From: Cunninghamia lanceolata
Lineage: Eukaryota > Streptophyta > Pinopsida > Cupressales > Cupressaceae
Length of the DNA stretch: 64,000 bases
Direction of reading: 5' to 3'
Assembly (NCBI GenBank): GCA_027924645.1
Contig: BSBN01000293.1
Coordinates: 8,890,501-8,954,500 of the forward strand
Shown here: positions 10,751 through 21,639 of the stretch, in pieces
Layout: every line of letters begins with the position of its first letter
Numbering within the stretch: position 1 is the stretch's first letter
Made by a program: the position numbers and the translations under genes
The notes under the pieces: model-generated
What the model was told of the DNA's origin: nothing
Seen by the model: the letters and a program-made list of their open reading frames with translations, nothing else
The model's database searches: none

Positions 10751-13122
10751 AAAATGAATGACACACAATACTGCTAACAAACACCAAATATTCATCCTTC
10801 TCTCCAAGTGTCATTCATATCAATGAATGGCCACACATACAAATAGCACCATTTGTTTTCCATATTAGTATTGCACACTCTTGTTAATTAGAATACCCAT
10901 CACCCTACATATTAATTTAATTACTTTTAGAATTTCTTGACACCTTATCAAGTGTTAAGAATTATGTAATTTACTAATAAACTATTTAGACATATATTTT
11001 AATTACTTCTTCATATTCTTTAAAATATTTATATAGTATTACTAAGATTAAGTAACATAATAGATTATGAATTTTTTATCATATCCAATATAATAACTTT
11101 ACTAATATCTTAGAAGTATATAATGTATGAGTGTACATGTTATATAGTGTTAGATGAAGATATGGCACTATTATTAAAGTTTGTTGCATGTTAAAATAAA
11201 TTATTTTTTAAAAAATATGATTTTTACACTACTATGATCAAAATTTTAAAACTTGCCAAAATAAAATTCGTCTAATGATTGGCCAAATAAAGCCTCCTAG
11301 AGATTTTTAAAACTTACCAGAAGAAAATTCATCTAATAATTAGCCAAATAAAAGCTCCTAAATATTGTTCCAATTTCATGAAAGAATGATCTCATATTTA
11401 CTTGAATATTCCTTACAATTATTTGAAATGATAAGTGAATTAACATCTTTAACACAAAAATATTCAAGTAAGGCACGATTATATTAATGAGATAAATCAT
11501 TTCCTAATCCTCATAAAAAAATGGCAAGAGCTATTACAAATATCTAATTAAATAGAGAAAGCCTCCATCTTTTAGAATAGGGTTTAATAAAACACAAGGA
11601 ATATAAGATAATATAGGAGAGATGGATCTTGAATAAAAAATATTTTTTTTCTAAAATATAAGAGGATGAGTTTCCTACAATACATTAATTTAGGGGAATA
11701 AATATTTATTTTAAGTTTTTTATATAGTTTGTTATTAAAAATAGTTTAATTTAGTTATATAAATTGTGAAAATATAATGTCTATAGCTTATATAATTTAT
11801 TTATGTTGTTTCTTGTTTCATTAGACTTTTTGTCTATTTTACTTCAAGAAAGTTAGGATAAATGTTTACATAAGGTTAACTTTTAATAGAAATTCACATT
11901 ATGATTGAATAATTAAAGATAGTAAAATTCAAATATACAAATACTTCTAAATACAAGAACATAGAAATAAATTGTAGAAATATATTTTTAGTCAGCTCTA
12001 GATGGGAAAGGGGGAAAGGGTAGATAGTAAATATATGTACATAGGTGTAATAATAAGCAAAATTAGTAAATTTATAGATATATACAAAATCAATATTATG
12101 AATTAAAAAAAAAGCATAATTAGTAAATGATATATGAATAAGATATAAATAAAAAGATACATGGAAATATCTATAATTAAATAATAATAAAAATGTATGA
12201 GCTCAACTTAACATAAGAATATACCATTTATTGATATATATAACTATATTAAACCATTCTTTGAAAATAAACACAAAATTAATGAAAATTGACATTGAAA
12301 TACAAATTTCATTATTATAGTTATATATTTTTATCTGTTTACAACTAATAATTTAATTTTGTTGTTTGTAATTGTTGGCTACTTGCTTCTTATGTGTAAT
12401 TTTTTTTGCTTATTCCAATTAAAAAAAAAAACTAATCTTTATAATAAAATTTCATTCTATATATTACTATTACTTGTATTATCCTTAATAAAACAAATTA
12501 ACATTATATCTAAAAATTCTTTAAAAACATTATTTTTAAAACTTTTTACCACATAAAATTAGGATTTTTGACCACTTCTCATGTTAAAAGAAAAACATTT
12601 ACTAACTGTTACGCATTGGGTAATCCTATGTTATGTCATCTTATATTAACTAGTAAAAGTATGAAAGGATCTATCACATAGCCAATAGGCACAAATATTT
12701 ATAGGTCTATCACTAAATAGTTTAGATTTATATTTTTTGTAAACTTCATTACATGTAGTAGTTGGTGGACAAGCCTATAACTAACATATTTAGTCAATTT
12801 AGTAAAGAGAAGTGCTTTCTAATTTAAGTAAGTATTTCTTTAATTCAACATTTTTGTTGAAACAAAGAAATACACACAGTTAAATCCCAAAGAACTTCTC
12901 TTTAAATTATGTGGAATGTGGAAAGCTCATGTCTACTAAAATGATATCTCTAAATATATTTTAAATGTATATTTTTAAAATATAAATATATTAGTATTAT
13001 AAAAACAATATTAAACAGTATAAAGTTGTGAATTTATATATAAATAAAATAAAAACATTTTTTTAAAAATATTTATTAATTTTAATTTATATTTTGTGGA
13101 GGTCATTTTAATATATACTAGC
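10751..13122. other. AT-rich intergenic stretch without recognised genes
   Basis: Very AT-rich with many homopolymer and TATA-like runs. Short reading frames such as 12359-12556 are Leu/Ile/Lys/Phe-rich and look like composition artefacts. I see no coding motif, RNA gene or transposon end. Confidence 0.5.
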
Positions 13123-13238
13123 AGTTGCACCCATAGGAGATTCAAGGAATATGTAATATGCCCATAGGAACAACCGAGAGAGTTGCACCCATAGGAGATT
13201 CAAGGAATATGGAATATGCCCATAGGAACAACCGAGAG
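13123..13238. repeat. Tandem repeat, 58 bp x 2
   Basis: The unit begins AGTTGCACCCATAGGAGATT at 13123 and again at 13181. The copies differ by about one base (ATGTAATATG against ATGGAATATG). Flanking DNA is AT-rich. The small reading frame spanning 13158-13358 is created partly by the repeat. Confidence 0.92.
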
Positions 13239-13964
13239 TTTGGAAAAATTTCCAGCACTATAATGCTCACAAAAAAGAGATTAATGTGGGGTCGGCTGAA
13301 TCAACCGAATCCCTCCCTACTTTCATTATTTATGTCTTTTGCCATATTAGGCCAATAACGGCCAGCTATGTAAATAAAAGTCTAAATATAAAACTTAAAT
13401 AAACAGAGGTGGCTATATTCCTAATAAATTTTTTGATTTTTGATTTTTTTTTTAATTTAATTTATTTATTTATTTTTGGTTCGTTGAGACAAGGAAAATG
13501 AGCGCTCCCATCTCCAATGTCTTTATAGCAGTATGAATCAGATTTCTTATAGAGAGGAGTAGGATTTTAATCTTGATCTAAGATTCTAAAAAAATAATTT
13601 GTTACAGAATATTCCAATCTTAGAGTATTCAAAAGTTCTGGTGTATCTTTCATCTGAAACCAATTTTTTAACTAAAATGTATCTAGATAACCCTATTAAA
13701 TGGAGTGATTAATTTATCCTGCAGATTTAGAAAATATGGTAAGATAGATTTTCATTTTATTTTTTTAACAAAACAGAGGTATACAAAGTTTCGAATTAGA
13801 AACTTCTTGTAGCATTTCTAATGCAAAACTACTTTATAAAACAAGGGCTGCCGTGCAGCTGCAGTCCCTGCCTCACTGCAAGAATTTTTTTGTGCAAACC
13901 TGTGTAAAACAATTTATTGTTTATAAGATTGTTGAATAAACAGATATCAAAATAAAAGTACTTG

Positions 13965-14056
13965 TTATCTTGATGAATAATATGGATTTGTTAGCCAAGT
14001 AAGGTTAATATTATCTTGATGAATAATATGGATTTGTTAGCCAAGTAAGGTTAATA
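13965..14056. repeat. Tandem repeat, 46 bp x 2
   Basis: The unit starting TTATCTTGATGAATAATATG is present at 13965-14010 and again at 14011-14056 without visible differences, which suggests a recent duplication. Confidence 0.93.
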
Positions 14057-14124
14057 TTAGGGTTCATAATATACTAATTCTCTTCATTAGAATTTATAAA
14101 TTATTAGACTGCTTTGATCAATCT

Positions 14125-14400
14125 ATGTCAACATTTTTATTCAAATGTTTAGGGCTAGCACGATTAGACACAATAGCAGATGGAAATTGTTTATGGTTAG
14201 GGCAATTACTAATAGAGGGGTCATCGATGACAAATTTGTCACCCAGAAATAATGGTGAGAGAGAAAGTGATAGACAACCATCACATCAGCAGAACTCACA
14301 TTTAGTAGACAAGAGGAAGCATGTTACAGATTCAATACAGAGCATAGGCAGAACCAAGTTAAATTATAAAAAATTAAAAAAAAAAAACTATCTGAACTAA
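14125..14400 (+). CDS. Possible exon or short ORF of unknown function
   Basis: A 91-codon frame. Its middle part (SSMTNLSPRNNGERESDRQ, then KRKHVTDSIQSIGR) has a hydrophilic, protein-like composition unlike neighbouring AT-rich frames. It is preceded by a T-rich stretch ending in TTTAG that could be a splice acceptor. I recognise no family. It could be an exon of a decayed gene in this gene-like island, or chance. Confidence 0.2.
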   Translation: MSTFLFKCLGLARLDTIADGNCLWLGQLLIEGSSMTNLSPRNNGERESDRQPSHQQNSHLVDKRKHVTDSIQSIGRTKLNYKKLKKKNYLN

Positions 14401-14486
14401 ATTGCCAATGGGCTAAATAAAGAACGGACCAATGGGAAAAAAGCTGAAGGTAATATTGTTGTCCCAATATTCATTAAAACTAAAAC

Positions 14487-14590
14487 ACCTTAGGTTTAAC
14501 TTTGATTATTGCCATTGCACAAATATCAACGGGAAAATAGTAGCAAGTAGGGAGTTAAAAACTTAGGCTAATTTTGATTATAGCATTTTT
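14487..14590. repeat. Dispersed repeat copy (CATTGCACA family)
   Basis: This segment (TTAGGTTTAACTTTGATTAT, then CATTGCACAAATATCAACGG) recurs closely at about 21034-21135. Looser copies occur near 17317-17410 and 20708-20800. All contain a GTCATTGCACA or CCATTGCACA core followed by a run of A/G-rich sequence. The copies are confined here to the 14-21 kb island. The class is unknown. Confidence 0.6.
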
Positions 14591-14614
14591 TTGGTAAGCA
14601 TTGGTTTTTTGTTT

Positions 14615-14742
14615 ATGTTGGTTTCACTTGATTTTGCAGAAGCTGCAGGAGCAGAGTTGCTTGTACAGAGTGGTAATTTCTTACCATACTGGCTGTCAAA
14701 TATTTCAGCACTGTTGTTCCTTCTTGAAAGTTTAGTGTGTTG
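14615..14742. repeat. 128 bp direct duplication, copy 1
   Basis: TGTTGGTTTCACTTGATTTT through AGTTTAGTGTGTTGGA. It is repeated at 14865-14992 with only a few substitutions, 250 bp downstream. On the reverse strand the segment reads KLSRRN(N/S)SAEIFDSQYG followed by a GTAAG that would fit a splice donor, so it may be an exon that was duplicated. No family recognised. Confidence 0.85.
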
Positions 14743-14864
14743 GAGAGTTGTTATGGTAACATTAAAATCTGAGTTTCAACGAGTCAAGAAATCTCATCAG
14801 ATGTAAATGGATTGCTGGAAAACATGGAGCACCAGTAAATGGGCTCATTGTGTATGCTAGTTTT

Positions 14865-14992
14865 TGTTGGTTTCACTTGATTTTACAGAAGCTGCAGGAG
14901 CAGAGTTGCTTGTACAGGGTGGTAATTTCTTACCATACTGGCTGTCAAATATTTCAGCACTGCTGTTCCTTCTTGAAAGCTTAGTGTGTTGG
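14865..14992. repeat. 128 bp direct duplication, copy 2
   Basis: Second copy of the segment at 14615-14742. The reverse-strand frame 15129-14857 runs through it with a serine-rich sequence ending KLPPCTSNSAPAASVKSSE. Whether this was ever translated is unknown. Confidence 0.85.
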
Positions 14993-15059
14993 ATAGAGCC
15001 TTGTTTGGCTGGCCATTGTCTAGCAGCGAGGCATACCAATGGCCATGATAATGATTCAT

Positions 15060-16970
15060 AGTGCATGCTCCCCATGTTAATGACATTGGTGAGTGTAAGT
15101 TTGTGACAAGTCTGGCATAATCGGAACAAAAAAAATAGTGGCCCGTAAGCCTAATTATGTTATGATCTTTTGCGAGTAGCTATTGAAAGCAATGAAGGCA
15201 TGTGCTACTAGATTCTGTCACTCATAGCATGCCTGGCTGGGCTGATGAAAAATTTACCCAGAAATTAAAATTAAATCAGTTGTATATTTTAATTTTAATT
15301 TTGACGCTTTTGCCCTTACAGAATCCAACATAATAAGGGCCAGAATTTGAACTTTTTTTTTGTTATGATGGTGCTCCTAAGAACAGCAAATCTGATAAAG
15401 CATGGCTAGTACAGTGTACCTGAGTGCCAGGTAAAGATTTTTATGAATCTTTCTTAGCCTATGAAGCCTGTTAGTTTCTAAACAAATTCTTCAACTTTTA
15501 CCACATTGGATATGGTCATTTCTCAAGGCTAAAATAATAACAAAATTACTAGACTAGGGGATATACAGTTTCACTTTGGAGTATAAATTATGGCAAAAAG
15601 CTTTAGATTGTCAGTCTGGGTTACTGAGAACGTTACCTTGAGTAAATCCTAGACACAAAAAATGACTGTAGTAAGCATATGCTGGATTCAAGATACTGAG
15701 TATGCACGAATGAAGTTAAAAACAGGAGGATATTGCGGCATTATGGCAGCCCAAATTTTAAAATTGACAACCAGAATTTTTCAAATCAATACTAAACAGC
15801 AAACCAAATAGAATGGTGGAGTCCATTGGATGTGATCGTACCATCAAGACTTAGTCCCACTATCAATCTGTTACACGAAAAAGTTTTGTTTGGTCAAGAA
15901 GTTAACTAATTAAAACTTGGTAACAACATAATTTTAAGGGTTTTTTGACTGTCTTGATTGAATGCAGATGATGCCTTTGGCCATCCTTATCATACTTGTA
16001 ATTTTGTGGATTAATAAAAATTGTAGGTCTTTCTTCCCTGCTAGAGTTTTCTCCAGAAAATAATGTACTCTATCTGTTGTCGTGAATTGTGATTACAATT
16101 CCCTGTTTCTTTCTCTAAAGGCTCATGACTCTATTATTCATTTAAAAGCCAATGAAACAAGACAACAAGGGCTTATACATGGAAAAATGTTTTATTCAAT
16201 CAATCCAAAGAACTAGTGGTTACTGAATAATCAGGAACTCTAATTTAGTAATTTCTCCTCTGTAACGCATATCAGTTTCTTAACCTAAAGTTATTTGAAA
16301 GAAGCAAAGAGTTATACGCTGGCAACACATAAAAGCCAGTTCTAAGATCTGCAAATTCCCAAATTTGCTATCAGTGACAGAAACATATTAACTTAAAGAA
16401 AAATAAGATACCAGACAACACTGCTTCTGCCAACACCTACTGGCAAACCAAAAAGCAAAAGAAGTTAGATCCTAAAAAATTTATAACAAAATTTCTTACA
16501 AATGCAGATAAATCTGGTTTAGCACCAGTTTGCAGCGATCAGATGACTGAAAATTAATTATGCTAAATAGCATGGAAGAGATTAAATGGAACTTGGTCCA
16601 CCTGAGTTCATGCTTTAGCCACTTACTTCCGACTTTTCAATCATTAAAGCAAAGATATGTAACCATTGATTGAAATCTGAGAAGATGCCCTGAGACATGC
16701 TACAGGAAATTGCAAGTCTCACGGTGGCATCAGTGCCCACCCATTATGCATATCTTCCCTTCTTCAAATACTTTGTAGTTCTACCAATGGAAACTGCAGA
16801 AAAATAATTATAGATCTATGAGGGATGTCAATGTCAGAGCGAGGAACCTGTGAGATGTCCCGCCACCACCATTGAAAGGTTGTTCCTAGGAGAAAGAAGG
16901 AAACGACTAAACACAGGAATTAAAAAACAACTAAACAGACACAGAGAAGACAAGTGAGTTGTGCCCAAAA
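15060..16970. other. No recognised gene; intron-like or intergenic DNA
   Basis: Less AT-biased than 10.7-13 kb and without long homopolymers, so it could be intron or flank of an old gene. I find no protein motif, RNA gene, LTR or inverted-repeat end here. Confidence 0.4.
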
Positions 16971-17042
16971 TCAAACATGCAAAATGTGGAGGCATAGAGA
17001 AGGCATGTTTGCTCTTTGGAGAATGCCATGCCCACGTGTGCA
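16971..17042 (+). pseudogene. PPR motif fragment
   Basis: The frame reads AKCGGIEKACLLFGECHA, which matches the conserved segment of plant pentatricopeptide repeat proteins (MYAKCGxxExAxxLFxxM). Only about one motif is present, with no start and no adjoining PPR motifs. PPR proteins bind organellar RNA; this fragment is too short to do so. A related fragment lies at 19318-19392. Confidence 0.5.
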
Positions 17043-17059
17043 GATTAATAGTTGGAGGC

Positions 17060-18600
17060 GAATACAAAAAATAAAAATAAAAAACATTGGAAAATCAACA
17101 AAGGGGAAAGTATTAATTTTTCCCTTCAGCACAGGTATCCAGGTGGATTAATCGGGGAGATGAAAACATTAGGAAACGCTGAACTTTACAGAGATGGAAA
17201 AATTCACAATATTATGAATTCTAAATATATTTACCAATGGGCTAAAAACTCAACCTCCAATTAGAAAAACAAATTTTTAGAATAAAGGTGTCCCAAAATT
17301 CTAAAAAATAAAAAATTATAGGCAAAAGATTAATCTTTTACCATTGCACATATTCCCAGGCCAAACTAATTGATGCAAGCGGGAAAAATTGCGGCAAACC
17401 TTATTGAAATTGGATTTAAATTGGCCAATTGCATTTGTCATTATTATTATGGGTAGAATACGAACAAGAAGTTGTTTACAGAGATAATCCAAACATCATA
17501 CATGTTTGAACATTTCAAAAGCCACAACTCTTACTAAAATGGACATCCCATGCTAGAAACTTGCCGAAATGAAGCGAGTATGCTTGATACTAAGGGGCAT
17601 AGTTTAAGCAAGGTAACCATCACTCGACATACAAATTTGCAACTTCAAGAACAACAATGTTTCTCCCTACTATAATTGAATTCGCTAGAACACTAGTGCA
17701 AACACAAAATATTCCAAAAAAAACACCCTACACATCAATTTGATTAAGAGTTTAAAATAAAAGTCTACAGTTCAATAATAAGACTTTGATCTTCCAATTC
17801 CAATAGTTGGGAATTTAAAATTTGGATTAAAAGTGCCAAAAACAAAAGTATGTTATATTTTGGACAACAAACAAATTACACACAAATCCATACATCAGAA
17901 ACTAATTTTTTAGACATCAAAATAGAATTATAGGATGCTAAGGAGAATTGAACAGAAAATTTTAGTAAAAAGTAAAGCATTGAGATGGCTCACCATTGTC
18001 CTATGAGTTTTATAGTCATTAATAGCATGGCTACTGTTGATTTTGCTAAAAATCTGAAGGCCTGCGAAATAACATAATGTCGAGTTCAGGGCGATGAATT
18101 GCATAGTGCACTGACCCACACGACTGCTGGACTCCAATAGCTCACCATTCATTCTGAGACAACACAAAAATATGTTATTAGCACACATCATTAAGCACTT
18201 GTTGCCCTGGCTAGAGCCGGTTGACTTGGACCTCCACGCTAAAAGCTTTGACCAAAGATAGGTCTCAACCAAGGCAGCAGAGATGAATATTTATATTTAT
18301 TCTCAAATTCAAGAGTTAATTCACCATGCCCCACTCAAATATAGCATTTCTAGATTGCAATAGTTCACTGTAAGATTAAACACTTCATATTATGGATCTT
18401 ACTACTCTTCCCAAAATGGATATAGTGATACCCCAAATAAAAATACAGTGCAACAATAAAAATACTAAAATTGGATGCATAAGTTGCAAAGGAAAAACTA
18501 TTTATCTTGAGCCTCATACAAATAGAAGAAACATCTAATTTAAACAAATATAGTACACCATCTATGATCTTCCACATAAAAGTTAAAATATATAAATAGA
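17060..18600. other. No recognised gene; AT-rich with one dispersed repeat copy
   Basis: Contains the looser CATTGCACA-family copy at about 17317-17410. A reverse-strand frame at 18272-17928 (114 codons) contains SKSTGSSQGNKCLMMCANN but no motif I can name. It lies downstream of the SURP-like exon at 18609-18860 on the same strand, so it might be intron or a further exon. I see nothing else. Confidence 0.35.
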
Positions 18601-18608
18601 AATAATCA

Positions 18609-19130
18609 CCTTCCATTTCTGTGTCTGTAACTCCAGAAGAATTTGAGATATCTTCCATAGGAATTCCTAAAAATTCATTGTGATGAGTAGGACCAGGCAG
18701 ACGCAATGCCCCTGCAAGCTGCTTCACTTCTATTTCCTACTGCATTTTCAATTCTGCAATGCACTTCATCTTCATCCATTGAAAATACGCAAACTTGGGA
18801 TTGTCGGCTTCCCTGGCCCGGGTCATACTCTGAAACTTTGGTCCATTTCTAATTACAGACATAGGGTTTCAATATGGTAAACAACGAGCATATGTGCAGA
18901 AGGTAGACCGGGTGGCATCCCATGATTCATATTTTGCGGAGACCCAAATCCATGTTGTCCACCCGCAAATGGAGGATGATGTATAGGAGGACCTCTTCCT
19001 TGCATTACAGGACCAAAAGGCGAATTCATGTTCATCATCTATGGAGGTGGGCCCGAAGGCCCTAGAAGATGATGTCCAGGAGGCCGGTGCCTAAATTGAG
19101 GAGCATTCCTTGGAGGCCCATATATTTTGA
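18609..19130 (-). pseudogene. SURP-domain (CHERP/SWAP-like) splicing factor gene fragment
   Basis: The reverse strand encodes a Pro/Gly/Met/Asn-rich stretch (PFGPVMQGRGPPIHHPPFAG, GMPPGLPSAHM, about 19038-18870). In another frame comes VIRNGPKFQSMTRAREADNP, then KFAYFQWMKMKC and AELKMQ, stop, EIEVKQLAGALRLPGP, up to TDTEMEG near 18609. The Arg-Asn-Gly-Pro-x-Phe and Asn-Pro-Lys-Phe pattern fits the SURP module of pre-mRNA splicing factors of the CHERP/SWAP type, which also carry Pro-rich leaders. A GTGATT at about 18609 could be a splice donor, so this looks like a DNA-level copy with introns rather than a retrocopy. Internal TAG codons (18739-18737 and just upstream of 19038) and the frame change argue it is broken. 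Family assignment is by pattern and moderately sure. Confidence 0.5.
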
Positions 19131-19317
19131 ACCAAATTGTCTACAAAATAACAGATACCAAGTTCCTTTCCACTGTCCATGCCCCTTCATAACCCTAAAT
19201 TTCCATATCTCATTTCACCAACCAATATAAAGCCTCCATATCAATTCAAATTTTCTCAGAAGCAGAAATCCAACTCCAATTCACTCCGGGCTAATTTTTG
19301 CTATTATTGTTTAAACT

Positions 19318-19392
19318 GCTTTGTTAAGCATGTATGCTAAATGTGGAAACGTAGAGAAGGCATGTGAACTCCTTTGCAGCATGCCACGTAGT
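19318..19392 (+). pseudogene. PPR motif fragment
   Basis: The frame reads LLSMYAKCGNVEKACELLCS and then MPRSS, a good match to one plant PPR (PLS-class) motif. No second motif follows; the sequence soon becomes lysine-rich and then stops. It resembles the fragment at 16971-17042 in sequence, so both may be copies of one PPR-derived repeat. Confidence 0.6.
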
Positions 19393-19755
19393 AGCTGCAA
19401 TACCAACCTTAAAAAACACAAAAAAACATTAGACTCTCCCCAAAATTATCTAAAACTTTTTCCAGCTAATGAAATGCTTTTAAATTACCATTTTCTTTGG
19501 TTGTGACAGACATAGGAATCGTGTCCAGAAATTCTGTCGATCTTTCCATGTAACCCCAATTTGCTTGCATGAACCTTCTGCTGCTGCCACAAACCGTAAA
19601 GCGTGGTTAAAGAAAAAAACACATTAGACTCTTCACAAATTTTTCCCCTTCCATTATTTTATTGGCCAACTTTTTTCCCTAATTTTCACAAATGAAAATA
19701 GCCCTGGACAAGGAGGAAAATATACATGGTCCAATCAGAAATGCAAAATTGCTAA

Positions 19756-20383
19756 TTAAGGTTCCAGTCCGCTATATTCCTGTTGCGGCTGCGTTCTCTG
19801 GTTGCACAGGCCCATAGACAAATTTGGGCCGTTTTGACTGTACTGCTGCTGGCATTCCTTGTGAGAATGTTGTTGCAGCGCAGCATTAGGGTTAGGATTA
19901 GCGTTACAATTGGCGGAGGCGTTAGGATTAGGGCTAATCTATCCTTTGTTGTTCTGGAGCATCAGTGGAAGAGACATTGTGCTCATCAAGGCTTGAGATT
20001 CTGCTGCTCTCCCAGGCAGCGCAACCTGTACACCTGGAAAAATCACAAATACACACCCCCACACGCATTTCTATACCATACCTTAAAACCCACATCCTCA
20101 AAACTTGTGATGCTGAAAATAAAAATGTTATTTTGGGCTATGCTTTTGGCTCACCTCTTGGAGTGTTGTGGCTGCTTCCTGATCCATTTTTGTTGCTGTG
20201 CTCCTCGTCTTCAGCTTTGAGGGCCGCTGGGGGTGTTTCCGTGTTGGAAGAAACTGCGTTTGGTTGCAGTTTCCGCCTCCGCCTGTTGTGATCGGCCAGA
20301 CACTTGAGGGTATTGGCTATGGCACACAGTGGTGGACGTGGAAATTTGACCCAAACAGAGGGCTTGGCCCCTGCATTCTGCAC
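19756..20383 (-). pseudogene. SBP-box (SPL-type) transcription factor gene fragment
   Basis: SBP-box proteins are plant-specific DNA-binding regulators. The reverse strand reads CLADHNRRRRKLQPNA near 20310-20250, which matches the end of the SBP domain (RRRLAxHNxRRRKPQP), including the basic nuclear-localisation run. It then continues with a serine/asparagine-rich tail (KAEDEEHSNKNGSGSSHNTP). A plausible 121 bp intron at 20154-20034 has donor AG|GTGAG and acceptor TTTTCCAG|G. Splicing keeps the frame, giving VQVALPGRAAESQALMSTM, one TAG (probable Gln), then a Gln/Asn-rich segment (AALQQHSHKECQQQYSQNG) to a TAA at 19758-19756. The first part of the SBP domain with its zinc ligands is scrambled upstream and not readable. 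The apparent Met at 20383 is not a natural start. Confidence 0.65.
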
Positions 20384-20399
20384 ACCAACAACGTCTCAT

Positions 20400-21269
20400 A
20401 GAGCTCAGTTAGCAGAGGCTCAGTTGGCATCTCTTTCTAGACCAGAAGGCTCGAAGCTTCAAGACCACAAATTGCACTGAGGAGACATCTCAAATCGCCC
20501 CTGTTCTGAGGTGTTTTTTTTGGCGTTTTAGCATACAAAGGCGCGGAAGGCTGATTGATGTGGCAAAGAAAACGTACGTGTCAATATGCCTTGCAAAACA
20601 AAATAATGCGTGTCCTCCATAAAAACAAACACAAGCAAGCCCGGGAGGATAGGATAAAAAACAGGAACGCAAGAAAAGAGAAAATCTCTCAAAATTCACA
20701 TAATAAAAACATTATAGGCAAAAGTTTAATTTTTGTCATTGCACAGATTTTAATGCCCCACTAATGTATCCAAGTTGAAAAAATTACGGTGCCCAACTAA
20801 TATATTCAAGCCAGAAAATTTATGGATTTTACGAATTCTAAAAATCATTACTAATGGGCTTAAAAACCAATCGCCCAATCAGAAAATCTGGTTACAGGAA
20901 TTTCTTCTCCACAAAATTTAGGAAAAAAAAAAACTTTAGTCAACTTGTATTAATTTTGACATTTGCACGATTAACGAAGCACATTAATAGTCGGAGGTGA
21001 AAACAATAGTTGGGCTAAATAAATAAAGAATGACTTAGGTTTAACTTTGATTATTGTCATTGCACAGATATCAACGGAAAAATAATACCAAGGATAGACT
21101 AAAAAGCTTAGGCTAATTTGGATTATAACATTTACACAAAGTCCAATGCCCAAAGAAATGCTATTACGGTGAAAACAATAATTACCCCAGCAGGGACTAA
21201 TAAATAAGATCATGGAGATATGGTGTCCAAGTAAATTGTATTTCTCCCTCTGTAATTGCCACAGATCTA
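20400..21269. other. No recognised gene; two dispersed repeat copies
   Basis: Holds CATTGCACA-family copies at about 20708-20800 and 21034-21135. Otherwise A-rich with nothing I can assign. Missing 5' exons of the SBP-box fragment would be expected here on the reverse strand but are not visible. Confidence 0.4.
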
Positions 21270-21437
21270 ATGATGAATCAGATAGACCAAACCCCTTTGG
21301 CAGAGGCAAAGGCCCAACTTGAGGCCTTGGTTTACAACATAGCCAACTTAAAGGAAGCCACTCTTAAAGCAGACGATATTGCAGAGGCTGCTTTGTATCT
21401 AGCAAGTGAGGAATCTATGATAACAAAACTTACATGA
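21270..21437 (+). pseudogene. Short-chain dehydrogenase/reductase (SDR) C-terminal fragment
   Basis: The frame encodes ANLKEATLKADDIAEAALYL followed by ASEESMITKLT and a TGA at 21435-21437. The LKADDIAEAALYLASEES block is characteristic of the region after the substrate loop in plant classical SDRs (secoisolariciresinol or momilactone dehydrogenase-like group). There it precedes a conserved Tyr-Val-Ser-Gly and a glycine-rich end, which are missing here. The cofactor site and the catalytic Ser-Tyr-Lys are absent because only about 54 codons remain. It is therefore a gene remnant. The following frame to 21616 is Ser/Asp/Pro-rich and unrelated. Confidence 0.7.
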
Positions 21438-21639
21438 TGAAAGCTGATACAGATCCCTTGCAATATTGTCAACAAGCAGATCTTGTGACGCAGCCTAACA
21501 ATTCTCCAACTCTTCAAAATCTTATTTCTTCTTCTTTGGAAAAAGATGATTCCCCATCTTCAACCCCCACTAAAGACATTGATCATGGTGTCACTTCATA
21601 CAGTGTGATCCGTTAAATTTGTAATTTGAGAATTTGTGA

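Noticed and set aside
12359..12556. Short hydrophobic membrane protein
   Set aside because: Leu/Ile/Phe/Lys bias expected from AT-rich DNA; no motif or context.
19885..19945. Telomere-like GTTAGGATTAGGG words
   Set aside because: On the reverse strand they are in-frame Asn-Pro-Asn-Ala codons of the SBP-box remnant.
19783..20401. Forward-strand proteins in the SBP region
   Set aside because: The reverse strand has recognisable motifs and an in-frame intron; forward frames are shadows.
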